Below, one piece after another: positions 27,063-34,995 of a stretch of 64,000 nucleotides of DNA. The stretch covers positions 62,001-126,000 of the forward strand of contig NZ_AUNE01000050.1 in assembly GCF_000447755.1 (NCBI RefSeq), given 5' to 3'. The stretch's first letter is position 1, and the number at the start of each line of letters is the position of its first letter. This DNA comes from Bacteriovorax sp. BSW11_IV (GTDB lineage: Bacteria > Bdellovibrionota > Bacteriovoracia > Bacteriovoracales > Bacteriovoracaceae). The notes beneath the pieces were generated by a model, which did no database searches, was not told the DNA's origin, and saw only the letters and a list, made by a program, of their open reading frames with translations. Made by a program: the position numbers and the translations under genes.

Positions 27063-29897
27063 ATGATCAAAAAACTTGGTCTTATGGCCCAGCTTCTTGT
27101 TGCACTAATCACTTGTTCGGCCAGTGTAAACGCTCAATCTTTTAGCTTCTCTCAAAGTTCCCCATCATTTGATTGGAAAAGTATAGAAAACGAAAATGTT
27201 TTTGTGATCTATCCTGAATTTATGAGTGCTCAATCTGTCTACTTCGCTAATCTCGTTAAGCACTATGGACCTTTGGTTGGGCAAACCTATGGGATCACTA
27301 ATCCTGAAAAATTCACTCTCATCATTCGGCCAGAAATGGCCTCACCAAATGGCTTTGTCACAATAATGCCAAAGAGAAGTGAATGGTTCACTTCAGCGAA
27401 TTTTATGCCATTTGTTGGAGCGAGTGAGTGGTATCAAACTCTCTCCATCCACGAGTATCGCCATCTTGTTCAATTTGATTATTTCAGCGGTAGTACTGTT
27501 AAATTTTTTAATCTCGCCTTCGGGGATATGGGAAAGGCCGTTGCTATATTTATGGGACTTCGTCCTTGGTTTATGGAAGGAGATGCTGTTTGGGCCGAAA
27601 CAAAGTACACTGATGCGGGAAGAGGACGCTCGCCACGTTTTATGGAGCGTTTCAAGGCCCTTGTTCTAAGTAATAAGATTCCAACGTTTAATCAATTTGT
27701 TAATGGGACGTACAAGAACTCTCTTCCTAATCATTACGTATTTGGCTACGCCCTTGTTTCTTATGGAACTAAAAAATATGGGGAGAGCTTTTGGCCAAAA
27801 GTTGTAAAAGAAGTATCAGATCTTCCTCATATGTGGCGTTTGTACTCGGCCATCGAAAGTGTTTCAGGGATTTCTTTTTCAACTTTCTACAATGATGCCA
27901 TCGCAGATTTTAAACAACAGTGGCAAAACGACATAATTGCTGAAAATGAAATTAAAGATTTTAGAGAAGAGTATGCTCCTCAATTTGATAATGGAGCTCT
28001 CTATTATTTGAAATATAATCTGGATAGTCATTGGACCATTGTTAAAAAAGATCAAGATAAAGAAGTAGACATCTTGGAAATTCCCTTTCGTAAAGAGTCT
28101 GTGCAGTTCAGTGTGGCCAAGTCAAAGGCAATTTATAACCAGTACCTTCCTGATTTAAGATATAGCTACAGAAATTTTTCCGATCTCGTTTTAGTGGATC
28201 TTGAGAGGGGAGTTCAAGAAAAAATAACTAATAACAAAAGATTCTTTAATCCTAGACTTCATTATAGTGGCACTAAAGTCGTGGCCATTGAATTTAAAGA
28301 AGATCAAAAATGGTATATTACAGAACTTTCAATAGAGGGCAAAACCCTAAACTCATTTGATCTTGGTGACAATAAACCAAGCGAAGTTCACTATACTAGA
28401 GGTGAAGAGGCCATTGCTATTGTAAGCTCTAAAACAGGTCATAAGAGTATTGTGCGCATATCTTTAAGGGATAAAAAGATTATAGAAGAGCTTCTTCCTG
28501 CCTCTCGCAATAATCTTTTTAATCTATTTATTGATGATGAAAATAGAATCTTTTTTGAGGCCCAATACCTAGGTTATAATGAAATTTTTTCTCTTTCAAA
28601 AAAGGTCATCTCTCAGTGTACTTTTTCTAAAATTGCTACTCATACACCTGCTGTTTATAAAGGAAAAATCTACGTAAGTGAGATTGATACAAATGGATCA
28701 ACAATCAAATCCTATGACTTAGATAAGTGTCGTGCTTTAAAAATTAATGCTCTCATTGACTTTAATTATCTAAGTGATAATGCTTCCGATGATTATAATA
28801 AATTCCCCCTAAAATCATTTGATGATCAAGTGCAAATGTATGAGAAAGATCATCAGCATTATGACGAAAAAGATTACTCCCATGTGGATAAACGTCTTTT
28901 TATTCCTCATAGCTGGAGCTTTATTGGGACGAGGGGTTATCAAGTAAATGTTGAGACTGCAAATTATTTGAATACATTGTCGATGTCTGCGACAGTAGGA
29001 GAGGACAGTGAGGAGAAGACTACATTTGCAAACTTTTCATTAAATATACTTAAGTATTACCCTGTCTTTTCATTACAAGCGAGCAAAAGAGAGAGAGCAG
29101 TTAATTATTTTGGAACAGATTATGAATTATCATGGCAAGAAACGTCTGCAGGGATTAAGGCCCTCGTTCCTTTTGTTTTTGCGAAGAATTTATATTCATA
29201 TACATTAGAGCTTTCTGGGTCTGTTAATTATCTTAAAACTGAAGACTATAAATTTGTTGGACGTGATTCAATCATTCAAGATCGAAACTTTTTACATACA
29301 AGTGGAGAGTTTTATTTTGTTATGGAAAAAGATAAGGCATCGAGATCAATAATCTCACCTTGGAGCTTTAGTCAGACTTTTGTTTATGAAAATGCACGAA
29401 ATAAAAAAAGCTCTTTAGATTCATCCTATCGTTTGTTGCATAAGACTGGGATTACTATTCCAGGTTTTTTTGCTAATAATGGTTTCCGTTTTACTTTATC
29501 AGGTGAAAAAACAAGGGCCTATCAATATTCATATAAATTTACACCAATGCTACTTCCTGGCCTTTATTATGTTTTCTCTAGAGGATATGATTATGAGAAT
29601 GTCCCGGAATATCAAAAAGTGACAGGCGATTATTATTTTCCACTATTTTATCCTGACTTAGAATTTGGGAATTGGTTCTATTTGAAACGCATTTACGCCT
29701 CATTATTTTTTGACTCGACAAGAGTTACTGAGATCAACAAGAATAATACAACACTCAATAGCTACGGATTAGAATTAAATACGAATACGATTTTGTGGCA
29801 GATTTTCCCATTAAATTTAGGAGGGGCATATATTGCTAAATCTAAGGGGAAGCGCGAGCAGTATGATTTTTTTATTCGCTTTAATTTAGACCTATAA
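27063..29897 (+). CDS. Secreted gluzincin-like metallopeptidase with propeller and barrel-like regions
   Basis: A signal peptide (about 1-24, VNAQ) is followed by a zinc-peptidase-like domain: HEYRH is an HExxH motif with His130, Glu131 and His134, and WFMEGDAVWAE supplies a downstream glutamate (Glu172) as in the MA clan. Residues about 300-560 contain repeated beta segments like a TolB-type propeller. The last 330 residues alternate hydrophobic and polar positions with many aromatics and end in FIRFNLDL, which suggests an outer-membrane barrel. It is probably a large outer-membrane or secreted protease, fitting a predatory or degradative life style. The substrate is unknown. It ends at a strong terminator. 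Confidence 0.78.
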   Translation: MIKKLGLMAQLLVALITCSASVNAQSFSFSQSSPSFDWKSIENENVFVIYPEFMSAQSVYFANLVKHYGPLVGQTYGITNPEKFTLIIRPEMASPNGFVTIMPKRSEWFTSANFMPFVGASEWYQTLSIHEYRHLVQFDYFSGSTVKFFNLAFGDMGKAVAIFMGLRPWFMEGDAVWAETKYTDAGRGRSPRFMERFKALVLSNKIPTFNQFVNGTYKNSLPNHYVFGYALVSYGTKKYGESFWPKVVKEVSDLPHMWRLYSAIESVSGISFSTFYNDAIADFKQQWQNDIIAENEIKDFREEYAPQFDNGALYYLKYNLDSHWTIVKKDQDKEVDILEIPFRKESVQFSVAKSKAIYNQYLPDLRYSYRNFSDLVLVDLERGVQEKITNNKRFFNPRLHYSGTKVVAIEFKEDQKWYITELSIEGKTLNSFDLGDNKPSEVHYTRGEEAIAIVSSKTGHKSIVRISLRDKKIIEELLPASRNNLFNLFIDDENRIFFEAQYLGYNEIFSLSKKVISQCTFSKIATHTPAVYKGKIYVSEIDTNGSTIKSYDLDKCRALKINALIDFNYLSDNASDDYNKFPLKSFDDQVQMYEKDHQHYDEKDYSHVDKRLFIPHSWSFIGTRGYQVNVETANYLNTLSMSATVGEDSEEKTTFANFSLNILKYYPVFSLQASKRERAVNYFGTDYELSWQETSAGIKALVPFVFAKNLYSYTLELSGSVNYLKTEDYKFVGRDSIIQDRNFLHTSGEFYFVMEKDKASRSIISPWSFSQTFVYENARNKKSSLDSSYRLLHKTGITIPGFFANNGFRFTLSGEKTRAYQYSYKFTPMLLPGLYYVFSRGYDYENVPEYQKVTGDYYFPLFYPDLEFGNWFYLKRIYASLFFDSTRVTEINKNNTTLNSYGLELNTNTILWQIFPLNLGGAYIAKSKGKREQYDFFIRFNLDL

Positions 29898-29899
29898 AA

Positions 29900-29925
29900 A
29901 AGCTCCCTTTCGGGAGCTTCTTATT
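29900..29925. terminator. Intrinsic terminator between convergent genes
   Basis: An 8-bp stem (AAGCTCCC and GGGAGCTT, loop TTTC) with an A-rich left flank and TTCTTATTT on the right. Confidence 0.85.
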
Positions 29926-29927
29926 TA

Positions 29928-30659
29928 TTATCTTTGATAAAAGTAATTTCCATATTTTCCATTCACACAATAGGGAACCGAAGTGTGCATATGGTGTTGG
30001 TGGTTTTTATCCTCCCAACCGATTGATCCCGTTCTATGAGGAGTTCCTGCATAAATTGGACAATCATTATTCTCACTAATGACGTGTCCCCAACAAGTTC
30101 TAAATTTTAAGAAAAAATCTCTATTCTTTTTATCTTCATACACATATTTTTTCTTCACACCCTCAGTTGTCGTCACATCAAAGATACGAATATCGATGGC
30201 ACGATTTTCTGCATGTAAACTTCTTGGAGAATGGCGTTTGTCACCCAGAATTCCATCGTGAACAATGTGGAGCTTTTCAATAGTTCCCCCATCAACAGAA
30301 TCGAGGGCCTCTTGAACACAACCGGTAACATGCTTTTGAAGATAATCATTTAGAATAGATGAGATTTGTCTACGAGATGCACATTTATAATTTAGAAAAT
30401 TTCCAGTGACTTCATCTTCGCACTCAAACCAATGCTCTTGTGGGAACTTGAAGTTTAGAATATCAAAATCACCTTTTTGTTGGGCCTCAAGGTAGTAGCG
30501 CTCTTCTTCTTCAGGATTTAAAACATATTCATGTTCATTTGCTTGAGAAGCATCTTCAAACTGATTTGTTCCTTCTTCAAAGGTTACAACTGGTTCAGCA
30601 AGGGCATTGGCACCTAGACCCAATAGGGCAAGTACCATTATAATTTTGGTCACTTTCAT
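29928..30659 (-). CDS. Secreted LAS-type (M15/M74-like) peptidase
   Basis: A signal peptide (MKVTKIIMVLALLGLGANALA) is followed by an acidic segment and a domain with the LAS zinc pattern: His149-x6-Asp156 in SLHAENRAID, then a His-rich segment NHQHHMH (His220-225) near the C-terminus. LAS enzymes cut peptidoglycan cross-links or D-Ala peptides. Six cysteines suggest disulfides. A periplasmic or prey-directed cell-wall peptidase is likely. Its ribosome binding site lies in the right arm of an inverted repeat (30666-30698), so translation may be controlled. Confidence 0.75.
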   Translation of the reverse strand: MKVTKIIMVLALLGLGANALAEPVVTFEEGTNQFEDASQANEHEYVLNPEEEERYYLEAQQKGDFDILNFKFPQEHWFECEDEVTGNFLNYKCASRRQISSILNDYLQKHVTGCVQEALDSVDGGTIEKLHIVHDGILGDKRHSPRSLHAENRAIDIRIFDVTTTEGVKKKYVYEDKKNRDFFLKFRTCWGHVISENNDCPIYAGTPHRTGSIGWEDKNHQHHMHTSVPYCVNGKYGNYFYQR

Positions 30660-30665
30660 TTAGTC

Positions 30666-30698
30666 TCTCCGTATTGATTGATATGAACTTTACGGAGA
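30666..30698 (-). promoter_or_regulatory. Inverted repeat covering the ribosome binding site of the LAS peptidase gene
   Basis: TCTCCGTA and TACGGAGA are perfect 8-base arms 17 bases apart. On the mRNA, the second arm contains the GGAGA of the ribosome binding site, seven bases before the ATG. No T-run follows, so it is not a terminator. Confidence 0.55.
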
Positions 30699-30760
30699 AT
30701 TTTATTTTTTCTTGATTTTTGAGGTTCTTTACTGAGTAAAGAGGTCGGACAAAGGTGCTT

Positions 30761-32038
30761 TTATCGTGAAAAGTGGTGACCCATTTTTGTATAACAGCTT
30801 GAATTCTTTTCGATCCAATTCTTAGCATAATTTGTAACAAAGGGATGCTTGATAAGAATTTCGTAATCAGCAGCTGATAGGATATTCTGGTTATCGGTTA
30901 TGAGTTTTTGAATTCTCATTGTAAGCTCCCAATTAATATTCATTATTCGAACTTTTTTTAATGAAAGTAATTCTGCCAACTCATGAATAGTCATTTCTTT
31001 TTGTGTAAGTTCTGTGACTAGACGAAGATAATCCTGATTGTCAGAGATAAGATAGAATGGAATTTTCTCGAGTATTTTTAGACGATCAAATCGAGACTGT
31101 TCAATTACAATATCAAGTATTGTTTCCACATAATGACGTGAAAACCTTGGCGCCGGTGATGTTATAAGGTCTATAAATTCTTCTACAGATTTTGCACTTT
31201 CTATTTTTTGTAACTTTTCTGTTAGAAACTCATTTTCAGTTTCTAGAATAATTTTTCTTTCTTCCGTTATAATCTTTTTTAAATTGTTTAATAAACGATT
31301 TGCATCATCAGGCATGTCATGATTTTTTAAATCAAGAGACTCTGAGTCTGAGTTCATTGCTTGGGCAAGTTCTTCATATTTTTGCTCAACAGTTCTCTTT
31401 TCTAAGGCCACTGAATCCTCTATATCGGTGAACAGTTCGTGCGAGTCCATCCAGTCGAGAAGATACCATTTATCTTCCTCTAATGAGTAACGTGCCTGTT
31501 TTAAATGAAAGTCTTTAATTAAAGAAAAAGGCGCAAGCTCACGCGCAAAATCATCGAGTCTGGCAACGGCCCTAACATAGATATTTTCATCAAGTGTCTC
31601 TTTTTTTAGAAATAATGTTTCTAAGTCTGGACCAGAGTTAATAGAAAGTTTTTCGACAATGATATATTTATCTTTTTCATAGTGAAATATTTTAGGAACT
31701 GATACCCCTTGCATCTCAAGAATCATTTGACCTTGATAGTAATTTTCTAAAAAATCGACATAGGCGGAGTAGGTGTTGAATTGTCCATTTGATTTTGGAA
31801 GTCTTAGAGCGACTCGTTTATTTTTAAAAGTTGCATCTAAAACATTGGTTGTATTTCCTGCTCCTAATAAGGAATGAAGCTCAATGAGTAATTCACCATC
31901 CTTGTAGGGAATAAGAAGCTTATCGTGATCTTCAATTTTTACAGTGGACTTTAGAAAATCAGCGTATCTAAATTCATTGGCCCAACTTTGACCAACAAAT
32001 AGAAAAATGAAATGAAAGACAATAATAAGATTCATCAT
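30761..32038 (-). CDS. Secreted protein with a kinase-like fold
   Basis: A signal peptide (residues 1-20, SWA) is followed by what looks like a protein-kinase-like fold: a glycine loop LLGAGNTTNV (58-66), a VALRLPK strand where the usual AxK lysine reads Arg79, a catalytic-loop-like KDFHLKQARY with Asp176, and LLDW with Asp195 in place of DFG. The second half is helical with no known motif. A kinase fold behind a signal peptide is unusual; the enzyme might be inactive, act on small molecules, or work in the periplasm or in prey. It lies upstream of the LAS peptidase gene in the same direction, 101 bases apart. Confidence 0.65.
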   Translation of the reverse strand: MMNLIIVFHFIFLFVGQSWANEFRYADFLKSTVKIEDHDKLLIPYKDGELLIELHSLLGAGNTTNVLDATFKNKRVALRLPKSNGQFNTYSAYVDFLENYYQGQMILEMQGVSVPKIFHYEKDKYIIVEKLSINSGPDLETLFLKKETLDENIYVRAVARLDDFARELAPFSLIKDFHLKQARYSLEEDKWYLLDWMDSHELFTDIEDSVALEKRTVEQKYEELAQAMNSDSESLDLKNHDMPDDANRLLNNLKKIITEERKIILETENEFLTEKLQKIESAKSVEEFIDLITSPAPRFSRHYVETILDIVIEQSRFDRLKILEKIPFYLISDNQDYLRLVTELTQKEMTIHELAELLSLKKVRIMNINWELTMRIQKLITDNQNILSAADYEILIKHPFVTNYAKNWIEKNSSCYTKMGHHFSR

Positions 32039-32128
32039 AGAGTTATTTAATAAGCAGAAAGTATGCCAACTTTCTTATTATTAATTTATATAAATTCAAA
32101 TGGTTAGGTGTTTTGATTGTCTTATTAT

Positions 32129-32157
32129 TTGACACTGAATTCTATTTACTATGCTAT
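32129..32157 (+). promoter_or_regulatory. Possible promoter of the AHSA1-like gene
   Basis: A perfect TTGACA with a poor -10 box (TGCTAT) 17 bases later, 27 bases before the start codon at 32184. Confidence 0.4.
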
Positions 32158-32183
32158 TGTTATTAAAAACAAGGGAGTGTTCT

Positions 32184-32645
32184 ATGAATGATAAATTGGA
32201 TCTCGTTCTCGAGAGAGTCGTTGATGTTTCTCCAGAGTTGATTTTTAAGGCCTGGACTGATGCAAAAGGAATAAAGAATTGGTTTTGCCCAAGCCCCTGG
32301 AGTGTCTGTGAATGTCGTATTGATTTGCGTCCAGGAGGGGAGTTTTTTACTAAAATGAAATCACCTGACGGTGAGGAGTTTCCAAACTCAGGTTGTTATT
32401 TAGAAATTGTTCCAAATAGAAAAATAGTTTGGACTGATTGTCTCGATTCTGATTTCAGACCACGCGAAAATGGTTTCTTCACGGCAAAGTTAGAACTTAC
32501 TCCAGAAGGAAGTGGCACTCGCTATAGAGCAACTGCACTTCATAAGGATGAGCAAACAAGACAGAAACACGCTGAGATGGGCTTTGAGACCGGTTGGGGG
32601 ATTGTACTCGATCAAATGCTTGCTTATATAAAATCAAATTACTAA
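32184..32645 (+). CDS. SRPBCC/AHSA1-family protein
   Basis: The start at 32184 has GGGAG seven bases upstream; an upstream in-frame ATG at 32151 does not. The 153-residue product matches the AHSA1-like START-fold family: LERVVDVSPELIFKAWTD, FCPSPW, DLRPGGEFFTKM, VWTDCL, and a C-terminal GWGIVLDQMLAY helix. These small proteins have a hydrophobic pocket; most have no known ligand. Cytoplasmic. Confidence 0.88.
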   Translation: MNDKLDLVLERVVDVSPELIFKAWTDAKGIKNWFCPSPWSVCECRIDLRPGGEFFTKMKSPDGEEFPNSGCYLEIVPNRKIVWTDCLDSDFRPRENGFFTAKLELTPEGSGTRYRATALHKDEQTRQKHAEMGFETGWGIVLDQMLAYIKSNY

Positions 32646-32652
32646 ATAATTT

Positions 32653-32682
32653 GGCCTCTTTCTAATTTATTAAAGAGAGGCC
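32653..32682. terminator. Terminator between convergent genes
   Basis: GGCCTCT and AGAGGCC form a 7-bp stem whose right arm overlaps the stop of the minus-strand gene; ATTTCTTT follows on the plus strand. Confidence 0.6.
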
Positions 32683-33134
32683 ATTTCTTTGAAATATTCA
32701 ATTATTGAATCTACAGTAATAATAATTCTTGAAAAGTATTCCACTCCAGTAAGATTACCATGATAAATTTTGTCACAATTCACAATATACTTATCTGCAC
32801 ATTGTTTGATGATAAGTGAACTTTGGTGACGATAGGCCTCTAATAGTGAAATCGTTCTATTGTAGTAGGCGATAACTTCTTCTTCAGTTTCAAGATTAGA
32901 ATTTCTCACAAAATCAGAAAAGTAATTTTGATCTAAGTCACATTCGTAAATTGTTTCGTTGAGGTCTTCATAACAAACAATTGCTATACCTACATTTAAA
33001 AGCTCTTTTCTTGTATTGGCCATTGTTGAAAAGGTTAAATCTGGATTGTTTTCCAACGGGTCTTGTTCTTCTTTTTTTCCACATGAGACAACTAATAGGG
33101 CGATAAATAGCATTGAAAGTAATTTCGTTTTCAT
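32670..33134 (-). CDS. Lipoprotein, unknown function
   Basis: A lipobox VVSC at Cys18 marks a lipoprotein. The mature 137 residues are mostly helical, acidic, with four more cysteines (IVCYED, YECDL, KQCAD, VNCDK). No family recognised. It follows the HExxH protein gene in the same direction after a hairpin at 33212-33233. Confidence 0.7.
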   Translation of the reverse strand: MKTKLLSMLFIALLVVSCGKKEEQDPLENNPDLTFSTMANTRKELLNVGIAIVCYEDLNETIYECDLDQNYFSDFVRNSNLETEEEVIAYYNRTISLLEAYRHQSSLIIKQCADKYIVNCDKIYHGNLTGVEYFSRIIITVDSIIEYFKEMASL

Positions 33135-33211
33135 ATTCTTTTCTCTCTAAAAATGATGAAATTGGAAATTACAATATCTTCGTGAGGAGTCAATTCGGCC
33201 TGAATGATTAG

Positions 33212-33233
33212 CGCTCTTTTAAAAAAAAGAGCG
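33212..33233 (-). terminator. Terminator-like hairpin after the HExxH gene
   Basis: A 9-bp stem (CGCTCTTTT and AAAAGAGCG, loop AAAA). No clear T-run follows on the minus strand, so termination may be partial. Confidence 0.45.
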
Positions 33234-33245
33234 TCTGATTTTGTA

Positions 33246-34193
33246 TTATTTATCGTTAGGATTGAGATTAAGGTATAGCAAGCCTCTGTATTCACTCACT
33301 GTTCCAGAAATACTGCTTCCTGATAGGTATTTGCACTCGCCAATAACTTGAATTCCGCTGGCAAAGATAAAGTTCTCTTGTAAAGGAGAGATATAACTAG
33401 GAGAGAAGAAGTCCAATGACTTAATCTTAACAAGGCATCCCAAGTCAGTTGGGATGACTTCTTTTACTACTCCTGAAATTAGGGCCTCTTCATAGTCATA
33501 ATTTACAATATACTCCCAAGGCTTAATCTCTTGTTCTTCATTAAACCAGCAGCGTGGTCTTTCATCTCCAAGTATGGCCCTGGCGATTGTGTCTACACGA
33601 CATTGAGCAGAAGGATAGTCGTTCATATTTGTGTATGTCACAACTTTTGTATCTTCTTTTAGTAATGAAGCCTCTTCTGCGTAAATAACAAGTTCGCGCT
33701 CTAGGGCCGACATGGCCCATTGGCAGTATTCACTTTGACATTTGGACGCCAGTTTTTGTGAAAGTGTTGCTTTTTTAAAAGTTGGATTTTTTAATGTCTT
33801 ATAATAGCGAGGTAAACACTCTGATGCCGCAAAATAGTCAGACTGGGCCTCTGATGAATACTTTTTTGAAGGATAGACTCTAGGTTCTCCACCAAGGACG
33901 TGTCCAATTTCATGGCACACTGTAATGGCAAAGGCAGGGGCATTCAATTGGTGTTTTCTTACAAATTCACCATCAAAGTAAACTCTTAATTGACCATCTT
34001 TTCTTGAAACACTGGCATTTGGAGTTTTACCATCCCAGTTAACATTCATTGAAATTGAGGAAAAACGTTCATCAAGTTCATTTTTATAGAGGTTAAAAAT
34101 AGTTGAAATTGTATTTTCAAATTCCTGTTTATTCATTGACCATGAATTGAATGAATAGAAAGAAAGGAGCATAAGAATTAATGATTTTTTCAT
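33246..34193 (-). CDS. Secreted HExxH metallopeptidase-like protein
   Basis: I start at the ATG at 34193, where a signal peptide (MKKSLILMLLSFYSFNSWS) begins; the open frame from 34217 adds eight residues before it. The zinc motif is CHEIGHVLGG (His94, Glu95, His98), and SSEAQSDYFAA (Glu115, Asp119) likely supplies the third ligand, as in families with an EAxxDYFA segment. The C-terminal region has paired cysteines and a beta-rich look. It probably acts as a secreted zinc protease; no activity is proven. A weak 6-bp repeat brackets the ribosome binding site. Confidence 0.75.
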   Translation of the reverse strand: MKKSLILMLLSFYSFNSWSMNKQEFENTISTIFNLYKNELDERFSSISMNVNWDGKTPNASVSRKDGQLRVYFDGEFVRKHQLNAPAFAITVCHEIGHVLGGEPRVYPSKKYSSEAQSDYFAASECLPRYYKTLKNPTFKKATLSQKLASKCQSEYCQWAMSALERELVIYAEEASLLKEDTKVVTYTNMNDYPSAQCRVDTIARAILGDERPRCWFNEEQEIKPWEYIVNYDYEEALISGVVKEVIPTDLGCLVKIKSLDFFSPSYISPLQENFIFASGIQVIGECKYLSGSSISGTVSEYRGLLYLNLNPNDK

Positions 34194-34281
34194 GCTCTTT
34201 CTATAGCGAATTCTCATCTAAAATAAAGAGTGTCGGTAAAAAACACTCATTTAATAAAAGGCCAAGTTATTGATAAATCAC

Positions 34282-34911
34282 TTAAATTGATACTCCGATA
34301 CTCAAATACATTCCCGAAGTATCAATTTTTGAATATGAAGAACTTGGTAAGTCTGCTGTTGAACTTCCCCCAATTTTTCCCTTTTTATAGACGAATTTGC
34401 GATAAGTGGCCTGAAAGTAAAACCCTAGCATTTTATAACCAATACCCACACCGTACCCATCTCCTTTAATTTCGTCTTTCTCTGAAAAAGGGTTTTCACC
34501 TTTTGGTTTTGCATATGTGAAAGTGTCTTGTACATGAATAAAGTATTCTCCAACTAGCCTAAGATTAAAAAATGGGAGAGTTGCCATGGCCGTTGGCCCA
34601 AAGGCAATTCTTCTTCTTGTATTAGAATAGGTTGTTGATGAGAAGAGCGTTTTATTGTCGGGTTGGTATCTCGTGAGAGAACTTTCCCAGTCGATAAGAC
34701 CAATGGCCCCAAGAGTAACAATTGGAAATTCAAAACCAAATCTGCCTTCAAAACCAATACCAGGTGAAAAAGAACCAGAGTGCTTACCTGGAGTTGCAGA
34801 AGTTTCTGTGAAATCAGTTGAAGTAAATGAGGTCATTAAACCAAGTTCACCTACAAGAAGGGCATGAGCTAATGAAGGAATTAAGAGTAGCATGAAGATT
34901 ATCGTTTTCAT
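34282..34911 (-). CDS. Outer-membrane beta-barrel protein
   Basis: A signal peptide (MKTIIFMLLLIPSLAHA) is followed by about 190 residues of alternating hydrophobic and polar strands with many Gly, Phe and Tyr, ending LSIGVSI. An 8- to 10-strand outer-membrane barrel is likely. No exact family. The start codon lies in the right arm of a 15-bp perfect inverted repeat while the ribosome binding site is in its loop. It follows the SulP gene in the same direction, 84 bases apart. Confidence 0.75.
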   Translation of the reverse strand: MKTIIFMLLLIPSLAHALLVGELGLMTSFTSTDFTETSATPGKHSGSFSPGIGFEGRFGFEFPIVTLGAIGLIDWESSLTRYQPDNKTLFSSTTYSNTRRRIAFGPTAMATLPFFNLRLVGEYFIHVQDTFTYAKPKGENPFSEKDEIKGDGYGVGIGYKMLGFYFQATYRKFVYKKGKIGGSSTADLPSSSYSKIDTSGMYLSIGVSI

Positions 34912-34942
34912 AAGGTCTCCTGAGTGTCCTTATGAAAACGAT
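34901..34942 (-). promoter_or_regulatory. 15-bp perfect inverted repeat over the OMP start codon
   Basis: ATCGTTTTCATAAGG and CCTTATGAAAACGAT are perfect arms with a 12-base loop. On the mRNA the loop carries CAGGAGA and the second arm carries the ATG. No T-run follows, so it is not a terminator for the SulP gene upstream. A translation-control hairpin fits best. Confidence 0.7.
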
Positions 34943-34995
34943 AGCATTATTTTAATTCTAGATTTTGAGGGTGAAAAAATATCCTATATCAGAGC

